Positions 13,915-22,269 of a DNA stretch of 49,010 nt are shown here, piece after piece. Each line of letters begins with the position of its first letter. Within the stretch, counting starts at the first letter, position 1. The notes under the pieces were generated by a model. That model did no database searches. It was given only the letters and a program-made list of their open reading frames with translations, and was not told where the DNA came from. This stretch comes from Clostridia bacterium (lineage in GTDB: Bacteria > Bacillota > Clostridia > Oscillospirales > CAG-272). A program made the position numbers and the translations under genes. The stretch is taken from assembly GCA_017536635.1 (NCBI GenBank), contig JAFXHA010000024.1:1-49010 (forward strand). Reading direction: 5' to 3'.

Positions 13915-14506
13915 ATTTGTTTTAGAGCTTAATGATAGACTGTCGGGATTGCCGTCGGATGAGATCGAGGAGTGTATCGGCTTTTACGTTGAAATGATCG
14001 AGGATGGCGTAGAGGACGGTATAAGCGAGGAAGAGGCAGTTGCCCGTATAGGAAAGATCGACGAGATAGTGGATCAGATAATAGCCGGCATACCCTTTAC
14101 CAAGATTGCCAAGGAAAAGATAAAGCCGAAAAGACGTCTGCGCGCTTGGGAGATCGTGCTTTTGGCGGTTGGCTCGCCGTTGTGGATAACGCTGGGAGCA
14201 GTAGCATTTGCCGTTCTTTTAGTGCTTTACGCAGTGCTTTGGACGCTTGTCGCTGTGGCGTGGAGCGTGTTTGCGGTATTTACCGCGTGCGCGCCTGCGG
14301 GGATCTTTTTCGGAGTTTTGTGTTTCACCCAGGGCAGACCCTTTGTGGCACTTTTTGCTATCGGAGCGGGAATTGTATTGGTTGGACTTGCGATATTTGC
14401 ATTTTTTGGATGTGTTGCGGCAACCAAGGGCTGTGCAGTGCTCACTAAAAAGATTGCGATTGGAATTAAAAAATGCTTTGTAGGAAAGGAGACGAAAAAT
14501 GGCTAA
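13901..14506 (+). CDS. DUF1700-family membrane protein
   Basis: 201 residues from ATG 13901 (GGGAGG about 9 nt upstream; ATG 13892 is possible but too close to that site). The N-terminal ~70 residues are acidic and match DUF1700: KLEFVLELNDRLSGLPSDEI, then EECIGFYVEMIEDG and ISEEEAVARIGKIDEIVDQI. Several hydrophobic segments follow (residues about 85-115, 120-150, 155-185), ending in a basic tail. Proteins of this type sit between PadR and DUF4097 genes and are thought to serve in envelope-stress signalling. The stop overlaps the next start by 8 bases, implying translational coupling. Confidence 0.85.
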   Translation: MTKLEFVLELNDRLSGLPSDEIEECIGFYVEMIEDGVEDGISEEEAVARIGKIDEIVDQIIAGIPFTKIAKEKIKPKRRLRAWEIVLLAVGSPLWITLGAVAFAVLLVLYAVLWTLVAVAWSVFAVFTACAPAGIFFGVLCFTQGRPFVALFAIGAGIVLVGLAIFAFFGCVAATKGCAVLTKKIAIGIKKCFVGKETKNG

Positions 14507-15473
14507 AATGAAAAAATCGGCTATAATATGGCTTATAATTGCTGCGTCTCTTGTTGTTTTAGGACTTTTTACAGTCACGGTTTCTATCGCGTTGGCGGGA
14601 TTTGATCTCTCAGGCTTCGGTACAGTACAATACGAGACCAATTCTTATGAGATCGATGAAGAATTTTCAAATATTTCAATAAATGCCGACACGACCGACA
14701 TTACCGTTAAACGATCTGATGACGACAAGGTCAGGGTAGTATGCTACGAGGAATCAAAAATAAGACATAGCGTTGCCGTTGAGCACGGTACGCTGACGAT
14801 AGAACAAGTTGACGAGAGAAAGTGGTATGATTATATCGGCATAGGCTTTGAAGGCACAAATGTTACGGTATATCTGCCCGATGGCGTGTACGGAGATCTT
14901 TCGGTGAATATTGACACGGGCGATACCGAGATCGGTAGAGATCTTCTTTTTGAGAGCATAGATATTGATTCGGATACGGGCGACGTAACGAATTACGCCT
15001 GGGCGACGGGCACCGTTAAGATAAAGACCACCACAGGTGGCATAACTCTTGAGGATGTTCTTGCCGAGGCGTTCGATCTCACGGTGTCGACAGGTAATAT
15101 AAAGGCTACGGACGTAAACTGTAGGGGCGAGATAGATCACAAATGCTCGACGGGCAAAAGCTTTTTCGAGAATGTTAACTGCGAAAGCATTATATCCATC
15201 GGAAGCACGGGGGATATGACCTTAAAGGACGTTGTGGCAACGAAAAGCTTTTCGATAGAAAGAAGCACGGGCGACGTGCGATTTGAGGGATCGGATGCTG
15301 CGGAGATCTTCGTGAAAACCGATACGGGCGACGTCGAGGGTAGCTTGCTTAGCGATAAAGTTTTTCTTGTAGAGACCGATACGGGTGATGTCGATGTACC
15401 GAATACCATCACAGGCGGCAGGTGCGAGATAACCACCGACACGGGAGATATTGCCATAAGCGTTTCGAAATAA
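14499..15473 (+). CDS. DUF4097-family beta-strand repeat protein (membrane anchored)
   Basis: 324 residues. Residues about 5-35 form a signal-anchor (KSAIIWLIIAASLVVLGLFT). The rest is a beta-strand repeat domain with the recurring word (S/D)TGD or STG about ten times: NIDTGDTEIG, DSDTGDVTNY, STGNIKATD, GSTGDMTLKD, RSTGDVRFEG, KTDTGDVEGS, ETDTGDVDVP, TTDTGDIAIS. This predicts a right-handed beta-helical solenoid outside the membrane, as in DUF4097/DUF4098 proteins. GAAAGGAG precedes ATG 14499. It is the third gene of the PadR-DUF1700 operon and probably the effector or sensor of that module. Confidence 0.85.
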   Translation: MAKMKKSAIIWLIIAASLVVLGLFTVTVSIALAGFDLSGFGTVQYETNSYEIDEEFSNISINADTTDITVKRSDDDKVRVVCYEESKIRHSVAVEHGTLTIEQVDERKWYDYIGIGFEGTNVTVYLPDGVYGDLSVNIDTGDTEIGRDLLFESIDIDSDTGDVTNYAWATGTVKIKTTTGGITLEDVLAEAFDLTVSTGNIKATDVNCRGEIDHKCSTGKSFFENVNCESIISIGSTGDMTLKDVVATKSFSIERSTGDVRFEGSDAAEIFVKTDTGDVEGSLLSDKVFLVETDTGDVDVPNTITGGRCEITTDTGDIAISVSK

Positions 15474-15478
15474 TATAT

Positions 15479-15512
15479 AAAGAAAAGCAACCCTTCGGTT
15501 GCTTTTCTTTTT
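15479..15512 (+). terminator. Rho-independent terminator, probably bidirectional
   Basis: AAAGAAAAGCAACC, TTCG-type loop, GGTTGCTTTTCTTT, then T residues. It ends the PadR operon and also lies just downstream of the minus-strand AraC gene. Confidence 0.9.
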
Positions 15513-15521
15513 TATCGCGTA

Positions 15522-16367
15522 TTAGCGAAACGCCTTTGGCAGCTTTCCGGTTATTCTTTTGAATACGGCATAGAAGTGCTTCATATCGCTGTATCCTACC
15601 TCTTGCGCTATCTGCGCTACGCTAAGCTCTTTATTTTTCAAAAGATTACACGCGTCTTGAATACGAAGCGTTTGAACGTAGAGACTGAGCGTCTTTCCGG
15701 TTAATGATTTAAATATACGCCTGAAGTGTGAGGGGCTGAATCCGGATATCGCGGCAAGATCTTCGGCTTGAATGTTTTCCTTATAATGAACGTTTATGTG
15801 CTCGAGGATCTCTAACATCTTTTGAGTCTTTCCGGAATTCACGCTTAATTTCAGTCGGCAAATAATTACAAGAAGCTCGATAACGTATCCACGCATAATA
15901 TCGCGATATCCTATTTGCTTGGCGGTGAATTCCTGGAGCATTCTCTCGTAAATGTTCAGAATGTGATTATTTTCACTCCCGTCTGCCGTTGCAAAAATAT
16001 AGTCGGTTGGAAGATTTGTGTATAGATTGGTCAACAAAAAACGGTCGGTAATATCGAAAAAATTGCGGCTCTCACCAAGCGCATCGTTAAAATAAGCGGG
16101 TGTGAAAATGCAGTTATATATGAGCAGCGGCTCGTCCTCTGAAATGAATTCGTGAGGAATATCGTAATTTATCAGAACGATATCTCCCTTGGACGTCCTG
16201 TGTTCGATTCCGTTTACAATATGAATGCCCGTACCCTCTGCCACGTAGGCTATTTCAACGAAATTATGAGAATGATAATCGGTTTTAGAGTTGACGAGGC
16301 TTCTGTTTATATAAGCCGAGCCCGTTTGCAGTATAGATTCGATATGCTTGCTCATAACAATGATCAT
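15522..16367 (-). CDS. AraC-family transcriptional regulator
   Basis: Up to 281 residues. The N-terminal cupin-like domain shows DYHSHNFVEIAYVAEGTGIH and GDIVLINYDIPHEF. The C-terminal AraC domain shows IQAEDLAAISGFSPSHFRRI, FKSLTGKTLSLYVQTLRIQD and VAQIAQEVGYSDMKHFYAVF, ending KRITGKLPKAFR. The start is uncertain: ATG 16367 is only 3 nt from a GGGGGT ribosome site, while the second ATG four codons later has a long 13-nt spacing. It is divergent from the uroporphyrinogen-decarboxylase-family gene and probably controls it. Confidence 0.9.
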   Translation of the reverse strand: MIIVMSKHIESILQTGSAYINRSLVNSKTDYHSHNFVEIAYVAEGTGIHIVNGIEHRTSKGDIVLINYDIPHEFISEDEPLLIYNCIFTPAYFNDALGESRNFFDITDRFLLTNLYTNLPTDYIFATADGSENNHILNIYERMLQEFTAKQIGYRDIMRGYVIELLVIICRLKLSVNSGKTQKMLEILEHINVHYKENIQAEDLAAISGFSPSHFRRIFKSLTGKTLSLYVQTLRIQDACNLLKNKELSVAQIAQEVGYSDMKHFYAVFKRITGKLPKAFR

Positions 16368-16397
16368 TTACCCCCATAAATAAAGTGATAATTCCTA

Positions 16398-16426
16398 TTG
16401 ATAATCATTATATCACATGATATAAT
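16398..16426 (+). promoter_or_regulatory. Promoter with a perfect palindrome over the -10
   Basis: TTGATA (16398-16403), 17 nt, TATAAT (16421-16426). The palindrome ATTATATCA-CA-TGATATAAT covers 16407-16426 and includes the -10, a likely repressor operator or AraC site. Confidence 0.7.
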
Positions 16427-16463
16427 AAATTGCAAGCAAAATAAAATATCAAAGGAGACGTTT

Positions 16464-17432
16464 ATGACTTCACAAGAAAGAGTGATGAGGGCGATCAAGG
16501 GAGAGGCTGTCGACCGAACGCCTGTATACGGCTGGGTATTTGCTAACCTTAAGGATGAGATCAGCAAGATATACGGATCGGTTGAAGCTTTTGAGGATCT
16601 TTACGAATTTGATGCGGCTCATATATTCGGCGGTCCCTCGCCTTTTAAAAACAGAGAATATCTTAGGAGTATTAAGGATCGCTATGATGAGTTTACTCCC
16701 GAGGTTTTGTTGGACGAGGAATTTTTCTTTCCGGCAGCTGATCAGGATTGGTCAAGAGTCAAGCAAGCGCTTGAGCATCATAAAAAACGCGATAGATTTT
16801 GTTATTTGCAGACTCCCGGATTTTTTGAATTTTTCAACGATATATTTGGTATTGAAAATCAGCTTATGTATCTGATATTGTATAAGGATGAGCTTGCAGA
16901 GCTTTATTCCCGACAGGCTGATTGGATAATAGGTTATGCGGATTGCTGTCTTGAGCTCGGTATAGATTGCGTACACGTTTCAGACGACTGGGGATCTCAG
17001 CGTGATCTTATGTTCAGCCCTGCGCTGTGGCGTGAGCTTATAAAGCCAAATCTCAAGCGAGTTATTGATCACGTGCATTCAAAGGGCGGACTTATCAGTT
17101 TGCATTCGGACGGTTGCATAAAGGCGGTAACCGACGATCTTGCGGAGCTTGGAATCGATATGCTCCATCCGTGGCAGGAAAGCGCGGGAATGTCGTATGA
17201 TACGTATCTCGAAAAATATTCGGATAAATTCGCTATCCTTGGCGGTGTTTGCGTTCAGACAGCGTTAGGTCTCGCATCTCAGGAGAAGCTGGAATCCGAG
17301 ATGCGCCGCGTGTTTGGACTTCTTAAGGGCAAGCGCTGGATATGTTGCACCACGCATTTTGTACAGAATCATTGTACTATGGACGATTTGAAGTTCGCAT
17401 TCGATCTGATATATAAGCTCGCAAGAGAATAA
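16464..17432 (+). CDS. Uroporphyrinogen decarboxylase (URO-D) family protein
   Basis: 322 residues from ATG 16464 (AAAGGAG 7 nt upstream; the longer frame to 16398 runs through the promoter). The start MTSQERVMRAIKGEAVDRTP is the typical opening of URO-D-family proteins of the MtaA/CmuA methyltransferase branch. A later HSKGGLISLHSDGCIKAV carries His and Cys at the position where that branch binds zinc. No haem or corrinoid genes are near, and proteins of this subgroup often occur beside sugar-use genes and AraC regulators, so true uroporphyrinogen decarboxylation is unlikely. Function unknown; a methyl-transfer or decarboxylation role is possible. A terminator follows at once. Confidence 0.8.
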   Translation: MTSQERVMRAIKGEAVDRTPVYGWVFANLKDEISKIYGSVEAFEDLYEFDAAHIFGGPSPFKNREYLRSIKDRYDEFTPEVLLDEEFFFPAADQDWSRVKQALEHHKKRDRFCYLQTPGFFEFFNDIFGIENQLMYLILYKDELAELYSRQADWIIGYADCCLELGIDCVHVSDDWGSQRDLMFSPALWRELIKPNLKRVIDHVHSKGGLISLHSDGCIKAVTDDLAELGIDMLHPWQESAGMSYDTYLEKYSDKFAILGGVCVQTALGLASQEKLESEMRRVFGLLKGKRWICCTTHFVQNHCTMDDLKFAFDLIYKLARE

Positions 17433-17463
17433 AAGAAAAGCACCCCTTGGGGTGCTTTTTTTC
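17431..17463 (+). terminator. Rho-independent terminator
   Basis: AAAGAAAAGCACCCC and GGGGTGCTTTTTTTC around a TT loop. Confidence 0.9.
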
Positions 17464-17486
17464 ATTAAAATCATTTTCATTTTATA

Positions 17487-17515
17487 TTGAAAATCGGTAG
17501 CCTTTGTGATATAAT
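17487..17515 (+). promoter_or_regulatory. Sigma-A promoter of the chromate-transporter operon
   Basis: TTGAAA (17487-17492), 17 nt, TATAAT (17510-17515). The spacer end TTTGTGA and the -10 match the promoter at 2693. Confidence 0.75.
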
Positions 17516-17556
17516 CATTGTGTTAGTTTCAGGAGATTATAGGAAAGGTGGGCGCG

Positions 17557-18132
17557 ATGAAAAAGTATACCGAGCTTTTTTTGCTGATGCTGAAAATAGG
17601 GCTTTTTACCTTTGGCGGCGGTTACGCGATGATCGCCTTGCTGGAAAACGAGCTCGTGTCAAAAAAGAAATGGATAGACAAGGACGAATTTCTGGACGTG
17701 GTCGCAATATCCGAGTCCACGCCCGGACCGATAGCTATAAATTCCGCAACCTATATCGGTTACATGCTGCTCGGATTCTTCGGATCACTCGTGGCTACGG
17801 TGGCGGTTTGTATTCCGTCGTTTGTGATCATATACGCGATCTCTCTTTTCTTTGACGCGTTTCTTTCGTTTGAGCTTGTGGCAAATGCCTTTCGGGGAAT
17901 ACAGATCTGCGTTATATATCTGATACTTGCCGCAGGATTTAAAATGCTCAGACAAATGAAAAAAACGGCACTCAATATCGTGATCTTGTCAGCCGTTATA
18001 CTTTGTATGCTCGCTTTTTCGATATTCTCGGTCAGCTTTTCAACTATTTTTTATATTCTCATTTGCGGAGGTATAGGCTGCTTCGTTTATCTTATAGGCT
18101 TGCTGCGCAAAGGGAAGGGGGCTGACAAATGA
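17557..18132 (+). CDS. Chromate transporter (CHR) family, first half-size subunit
   Basis: 191 residues from ATG 17557 (GAAAGGTGG upstream; GTG 17548 lies too close to that site). It is a single CHR domain, about half a full-length ChrA. Markers are IGLFTFGGGYAMIALLENEL near residue 15, VVAISESTPGPIAINSATYI near residue 50, and four to six hydrophobic helices. The family exports chromate or related oxyanions as heterodimers of short subunits or as fused long proteins. The physiological substrate here is unknown. Its stop overlaps the start of the second subunit by 4 bases, so a heterodimer is likely. Confidence 0.9.
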   Translation: MKKYTELFLLMLKIGLFTFGGGYAMIALLENELVSKKKWIDKDEFLDVVAISESTPGPIAINSATYIGYMLLGFFGSLVATVAVCIPSFVIIYAISLFFDAFLSFELVANAFRGIQICVIYLILAAGFKMLRQMKKTALNIVILSAVILCMLAFSIFSVSFSTIFYILICGGIGCFVYLIGLLRKGKGADK

Positions 18133-18698
18133 TATATCCCGAGCTTTTTTGGACCTTTTTCCAGATCGGAGCCGTTTCCTTTGGCGGCGGCTACGGAATG
18201 ATATCACTCATTATGGAAAAGGTGATTACAAACGGCTGGCTGACAGAGGCGGAGCTGCTCAATATGATAGCCGTCGCCGAGTCCACGCCGGGACCGATCG
18301 CGGTCAATATTGCAACCTTTGTCGGCTCGTCGCAGGGTGGAGTTCTTGGAGCGCTTTTAGCTACGCTTGGTGTGATTTTGCCGTCGTTTATAATCATACT
18401 TATAATTGCCGCGCTGATAAGCAATTTATTGAAATATAAGGGCGTTCAGGCGTTTCTGGGCGGTGTTCGCCCGTGTGTTGTGGGGCTGATATTGGCGACC
18501 GCCGCTACGATGCTTATAAGTACTATCTTTGGGTTTAAATCACTTGGCGACACGGTCGTTCCCAACCTGCTCGGCTTGATAATTTTTGCTATTATTGCCG
18601 CAGTAGCGATCATTTTTAAAAAAATCACTAAAAAGCAACCTTCTCCTATCCTGCTGATCTTGATATCGGCAGGGCTGGGAATGGCATTTTTTAGATAA
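18129..18698 (+). CDS. Chromate transporter (CHR) family, second half-size subunit
   Basis: 189 residues, ATG 18129 in an ATGA overlap with the upstream stop. The same domain is visible: FFQIGAVSFGGGYGMISLIM, AEAELLN-type helix, MIAVAESTPGPIAVNIATFV, followed by hydrophobic helices to IGLGMAFFR-like C-terminus (AGLGMAFFR). The similarity to the preceding gene at the GGGYxMI and PGPIAxNxAT motifs shows a tandem pair. It probably pairs with the first subunit in opposite membrane topology, as is known for paired CHR proteins. Confidence 0.9.
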   Translation: MIYPELFWTFFQIGAVSFGGGYGMISLIMEKVITNGWLTEAELLNMIAVAESTPGPIAVNIATFVGSSQGGVLGALLATLGVILPSFIIILIIAALISNLLKYKGVQAFLGGVRPCVVGLILATAATMLISTIFGFKSLGDTVVPNLLGLIIFAIIAAVAIIFKKITKKQPSPILLILISAGLGMAFFR

Positions 18699-18718
18699 TA
18701 AAATAATAAAGGACGGAA

Positions 18719-19405
18719 ATGAAAATGGAATTTAAAAACGGAATGAAATTTTTGTTTATTGGAAACAGCGCGACTCACGTTAACGATATTCCGCAAACGC
18801 TTCAGCGCTATGCCGCAAAGTGCGGCTTTGAATTTGAGGTGGCGCAGATAACACCCGGCGGCTGTGAGCTCGCGAAGCACGCGGATACGTCAACCGAGCT
18901 CGGTCAGCGCGTGCTCGCTGAGATAGCTAAGGGATACGACGTAGTTTTCCTTCAGGAGAACGGAAGCTGTATGTCGAGTGATGAAAAGCGCGAGGCGTGC
19001 TTTGACGCAAGCCGCAGACTTATCAAGGCGATCCGCGAGAGCGGGGCAGAGCCTATGATCTACGTTCGTCCTCCGTGCTTCAGAGATTATTACGGTTATC
19101 CCACGCTCGTGCAGTGTGAGAAATTCGACGAGATATTCGGCGCGATAGCCGAGGAGAACGGCGGAGTCGGTTGCGTGTACGTCAACCGTGCGTTTTCTTA
19201 TGCCACAAAGAATCTGAATTACGATCTTTGGGGCGAGGACAGAGCTCATACCAACCTTTTGGGTGCGCATCTTATCGTCAGTACCTTTTTTGCAACACTT
19301 TTCGGAGTATCGGCTACACGTCTTGAGTCGGATACTATCGATGTCGCCGACGCCCGCGCGCTCGCAGAGGTAGCGGATAAGGTGGTTTTTGAGGGACAAA
19401 GATAA
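18719..19405 (+). CDS. SGNH-family hydrolase
   Basis: 228 residues, 20 nt after the chromate-transporter pair and therefore in the same operon. Block I is KFLFIGNSATHVNDIPQTL, with Asn in place of Asp in the GxS motif (G15-N16-S17) as in several SGNH/DUF4886 proteins. VVFLQENGSCMS supplies a middle motif, and WGEDRAHTNLLGAHLIV supplies the C-terminal Asp and His. No signal peptide. It probably hydrolyses an ester; substrate unknown. The relation to anion transport is not obvious. A weak GGACGG precedes ATG 18719, and a second in-frame ATG lies two codons later. Confidence 0.75.
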   Translation: MKMEFKNGMKFLFIGNSATHVNDIPQTLQRYAAKCGFEFEVAQITPGGCELAKHADTSTELGQRVLAEIAKGYDVVFLQENGSCMSSDEKREACFDASRRLIKAIRESGAEPMIYVRPPCFRDYYGYPTLVQCEKFDEIFGAIAEENGGVGCVYVNRAFSYATKNLNYDLWGEDRAHTNLLGAHLIVSTFFATLFGVSATRLESDTIDVADARALAEVADKVVFEGQR

Positions 19406-19407
19406 AT

Positions 19408-20133
19408 ATGTTCAAAATCAACGCAGACGTTATAATGTTTGATAAGGACGGAACCCTTATCGATTTTGATGCTTTTTGGGTTACCGTTTCTTATAAAGCA
19501 TTTTCTGATATTTTAAAGGAATACGGCAGAGAGGACGTTCCGATAGACGAGATACTCGAGGCTATCGGAGTTCACAATGGTACGACGGATATCGACGGAG
19601 TTCTGTGCAAAGGGACCTATGAGCAGACCGCTCAAAAGATGTGCGACGTTTTGAAAAAATATGGTTGCGACGTTCCTTTTGATATAGCCGTTCAAAGTGT
19701 GCTGGCTGCGTACGGTAAAAATACTGGTGTGGGCGAGATCAAGCCGACCTCTCCAAAGCTTGCAGACGTGTTGAGATCCCTTAAAGCTCTGGGTAAAAGG
19801 CTTGCCGTGGTAACCACAGACAACGAGCCGATAACCCGCAGGTGCCTTAGCGCACTCGGAATAGAGGAGCTTTTCGATAAAATATACACCGACGACGGAA
19901 TATATCCGCCCAAGCCCGATCCGTATTGCGCTGTGGATATCTGTAATGCATACGGCGTTCCGCGTGAGCGCGTGCTGATGGTGGGGGATACTATGACCGA
20001 TATCGAGTTTGCGACGAACGCAGGAATAGCTGTCGTTGGAGTTGCCAAAAATCAAGCCAACAGAGCGCGACTTGAATCAAGAGCTGACGCGGTCATATCG
20101 GATATGGCAGAGCTGCTTGATATAGTGGGTTGA
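19408..20133 (+). CDS. HAD-superfamily phosphatase (phosphoglycolate-phosphatase-like)
   Basis: 241 residues. HAD motif I is IMFDKDGTLIDFDAFW (D12 nucleophile, D14 acid). Motif II is AVVTTDNEP (about residue 133), and KPDPYCAVDICNAYG provides the motif III Lys. Motif IV is MVGDTMTDIEFATNAGI. The helical cap between motifs I and II puts it in subfamily IA, like phosphoglycolate phosphatase or beta-phosphoglucomutase. Only 2 nt separate it from the SGNH gene and 4 nt from the next start. Substrate unknown. Confidence 0.85.
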   Translation: MFKINADVIMFDKDGTLIDFDAFWVTVSYKAFSDILKEYGREDVPIDEILEAIGVHNGTTDIDGVLCKGTYEQTAQKMCDVLKKYGCDVPFDIAVQSVLAAYGKNTGVGEIKPTSPKLADVLRSLKALGKRLAVVTTDNEPITRRCLSALGIEELFDKIYTDDGIYPPKPDPYCAVDICNAYGVPRERVLMVGDTMTDIEFATNAGIAVVGVAKNQANRARLESRADAVISDMAELLDIVG

Positions 20134-20137
20134 GATT

Positions 20138-21091
20138 ATGATCACAGGAATTTTTGCAGGTGTCCTCTGGGCGCTGGAGACCGTAATACTCGGCATCGCG
20201 CTTGCTATGTCGCCCTTTGTATCGACCGAGCAGGCTGTAATTCTCGCTCCCTTTGTAAGTACGTTTTTGCACGATGCCTTTTCGTCGATATTTACCTTTG
20301 CATATAACGCGGTACGAGGAAATCTTAAAAAGCTTTTCGGCGCGCTTCGTTCAAAAAGCCTGAAATGGCTGATACTCGCATCTGTTATCGGCGGCCCTGT
20401 CGGAATGACGGGATACGTGCTTGCCGTAAAATATATGGGCGCGTCGGTAGGCGCGGTAGCAAGTGCCGTATATCCCGCAATAGGTACGGCATTGGCATAT
20501 TTTTTCCTTAAAGAAAAGGTCAGATGGTATCAGTGGATATTTTTGATCCTTACTCTTTGCGGAGTGTATGGGCTGAGCTATTCGCCCGCTGTCAGCATAA
20601 GTAATTTCTGGCTGGGACTTATCGGCGCGCTTATGTGCGCGCTCGGTTGGGGCATAGAGGCAGTAATACTTGCAAAGTGTCTCAAGGATCCCGAGATAAA
20701 GAACGAATACGCGCTATGGATACGTCAAACCGTATCGGCATCGGTTTACGGTATAATAATTATCCCTATCCTAAGCGGATGGAGCTTTACCGCATCGCTC
20801 TTTACGAGCGGTACAGGTATGCTTTTGCCCACGGTAGCACTCGCGGCTCTCTGTGCTACGCTGTCCTATCTTTGCTATTACAAGGCTATTGCAAAGCTTG
20901 GCGCGGCAAGAGCAATGTCTCTGAATATCACGTATACCGCGTGGTCGATAGTTTTTACCGTTATAATACTTGGGGATATGAGCGTGCTTGATCCCTTGAC
21001 GCTCGTTTGCGCGGCAGTCGTAGTCGTGTGCGGTATTGCCGCGGCGACCGACCTCAAACAGCTTTTATCCAAGCGCAAAAGGGAACAATAA
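20138..21091 (+). CDS. EamA/DMT-superfamily transporter
   Basis: 317 residues with about ten hydrophobic segments in two repeated halves. The end of the first half, VGAVASAVYPAIGTALAYFF followed by LKEKVRWYQWIFLILTLCGV, is typical of EamA proteins; the second half ends in LGDMSVLDPLTLVCAAVVVV and a basic tail. These export metabolites such as amino acids or nucleosides, or import sugars. It is the last gene of the five-gene operon that begins at 17557 and is followed by a terminator. Confidence 0.85.
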   Translation: MITGIFAGVLWALETVILGIALAMSPFVSTEQAVILAPFVSTFLHDAFSSIFTFAYNAVRGNLKKLFGALRSKSLKWLILASVIGGPVGMTGYVLAVKYMGASVGAVASAVYPAIGTALAYFFLKEKVRWYQWIFLILTLCGVYGLSYSPAVSISNFWLGLIGALMCALGWGIEAVILAKCLKDPEIKNEYALWIRQTVSASVYGIIIIPILSGWSFTASLFTSGTGMLLPTVALAALCATLSYLCYYKAIAKLGAARAMSLNITYTAWSIVFTVIILGDMSVLDPLTLVCAAVVVVCGIAAATDLKQLLSKRKREQ

Positions 21092-21120
21092 AAAGGCGTG
21101 TTTTACACGCCTTTTTATTA
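21089..21120. terminator. Bidirectional rho-independent terminator
   Basis: AAAAAGGCGTG and CACGCCTTTTT around a TTTTA loop. It lies between the converging operon and the asparaginase gene. Confidence 0.9.
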
Positions 21121-22113
21121 TACAATATCCCCCGCGAGGGATTTGTTTATGATATCGCAAACGTCGTTGCCCATTTCCGAAAGTATCCACAGCTTTATAT
21201 ACGCCGCGACGGGAGAAATATTTCTGAGTCCGATTATGCCAAGCTCGCCGTACTCACTTGCACTCGCGTATTCCGGGCCGTCCGTAATGCCCGTTGCGAA
21301 AACCGCAACTCCCATTTGCCGAGCCTTGCGGAAGAACTCGCGAGCTGTCTCGGACTTTGTGTTGACGGTTCCCGAATGATAGGTGTTAAGCAAAATATAT
21401 TTTACCTTTTCGTTAATTTCGGGATAGGTCATTCCCGTGTAAGCGGGAAGAAGCATAATTTTTTCGCTGGACTTGCCGAGCACCGAGAGATCAAGCGGAG
21501 CCGTCTCGTCTGCCCTTTCGCGATAGCTTTCATTCCTTATAAAATTGAAGTCGGCATCAAAATGTCCGAAAACGCAGTCAAATATGCTCGATACCTCGTC
21601 GGAAAACGCCTTGCCGGCAAGAAGCCTCGTCGCGCGGTGCAGCATTACGGTGGTGCTGTTGTCGTTTCGGTAGGGAACGAAAACTCCGCGTCCGATTGAT
21701 GCCCGAATAGCGCATATCGCCGCGTGGAGATTGTCAAGCGCGTTGCTTTGCGCGTGTTCTATCGGACGGTTTGCCGAAACTATGCATATCGGTATGCAGT
21801 CCGAGCCTGCGGCGTATCCAAGCGCCGCGGCGGTATATTGAAGCGTGTCTGTGCCGTGAGTTACCACGATTCCGTCGTATCCGCTGTTAAGAGAGCCAAG
21901 CACGCACGCCGCAAGCTTTTTCAGGTTCTCGCCCGTGTTGTTTTCGCTGAGCTCGGTGTAGGGCTCAAGCACGTCGTATTCGAAATCTATGGGATGCTTT
22001 GCCCCATACGCCTCGATTATTTTATATGATTTCTGCGCGTCGGGAGATATTACGTTTCCCGCCTGCAGAGTACTGCCTATCGTTCCGCCTGTAAAGACGA
22101 ATAAAATTTTCAT
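21118..22113 (-). CDS. ansA: L-asparaginase (type I-like)
   Basis: 331 residues, the usual asparaginase length. It hydrolyses L-asparagine to aspartate and ammonia. The first catalytic Thr lies in FVFTGGTIGSTLQ (T11) and the second motif is VVTHGTDTLQYTAAAL (T88, D89). VSANRPIEHAQSNALDNLHA is the usual follow-on stretch. No signal peptide, so it is a cytoplasmic enzyme. The N-domain is somewhat diverged, and gene symbol ansA is by family only. It has its own consensus promoter on the minus strand and converges on the operon terminator. Confidence 0.85.
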   Translation of the reverse strand: MKILFVFTGGTIGSTLQAGNVISPDAQKSYKIIEAYGAKHPIDFEYDVLEPYTELSENNTGENLKKLAACVLGSLNSGYDGIVVTHGTDTLQYTAAALGYAAGSDCIPICIVSANRPIEHAQSNALDNLHAAICAIRASIGRGVFVPYRNDNSTTVMLHRATRLLAGKAFSDEVSSIFDCVFGHFDADFNFIRNESYRERADETAPLDLSVLGKSSEKIMLLPAYTGMTYPEINEKVKYILLNTYHSGTVNTKSETAREFFRKARQMGVAVFATGITDGPEYASASEYGELGIIGLRNISPVAAYIKLWILSEMGNDVCDIINKSLAGDIV

Positions 22114-22147
22114 CGAATAACCCCCGATTACGAGTATTTACCCTAAA

Positions 22148-22176
22148 ATTATAGCATAAACCAAAATGATTGTCAA
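22148..22176 (-). promoter_or_regulatory. Sigma-A promoter of the asparaginase gene
   Basis: On the minus strand TTGACA (22176-22171), 17 nt, TATAAT (22153-22148). Confidence 0.8.
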
Positions 22177-22207
22177 TAATAGCTCGATTTTCATTAAAAA
22201 ATTAAGA

Positions 22208-22236
22208 TTGACACGGATACAAATGCGTGTTATAAT
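22208..22236 (+). promoter_or_regulatory. Sigma-A promoter of the NagD-like gene
   Basis: TTGACA (22208-22213), 17 nt, TATAAT (22231-22236). The flanking ATTAAGATTGACA and GTGTTATAATAAAA words recur at the promoter of the HAD gene at 36434. Confidence 0.85.
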
Positions 22237-22269
22237 AAAAATAATAATGAATCACAAAGGAATAGGAAA

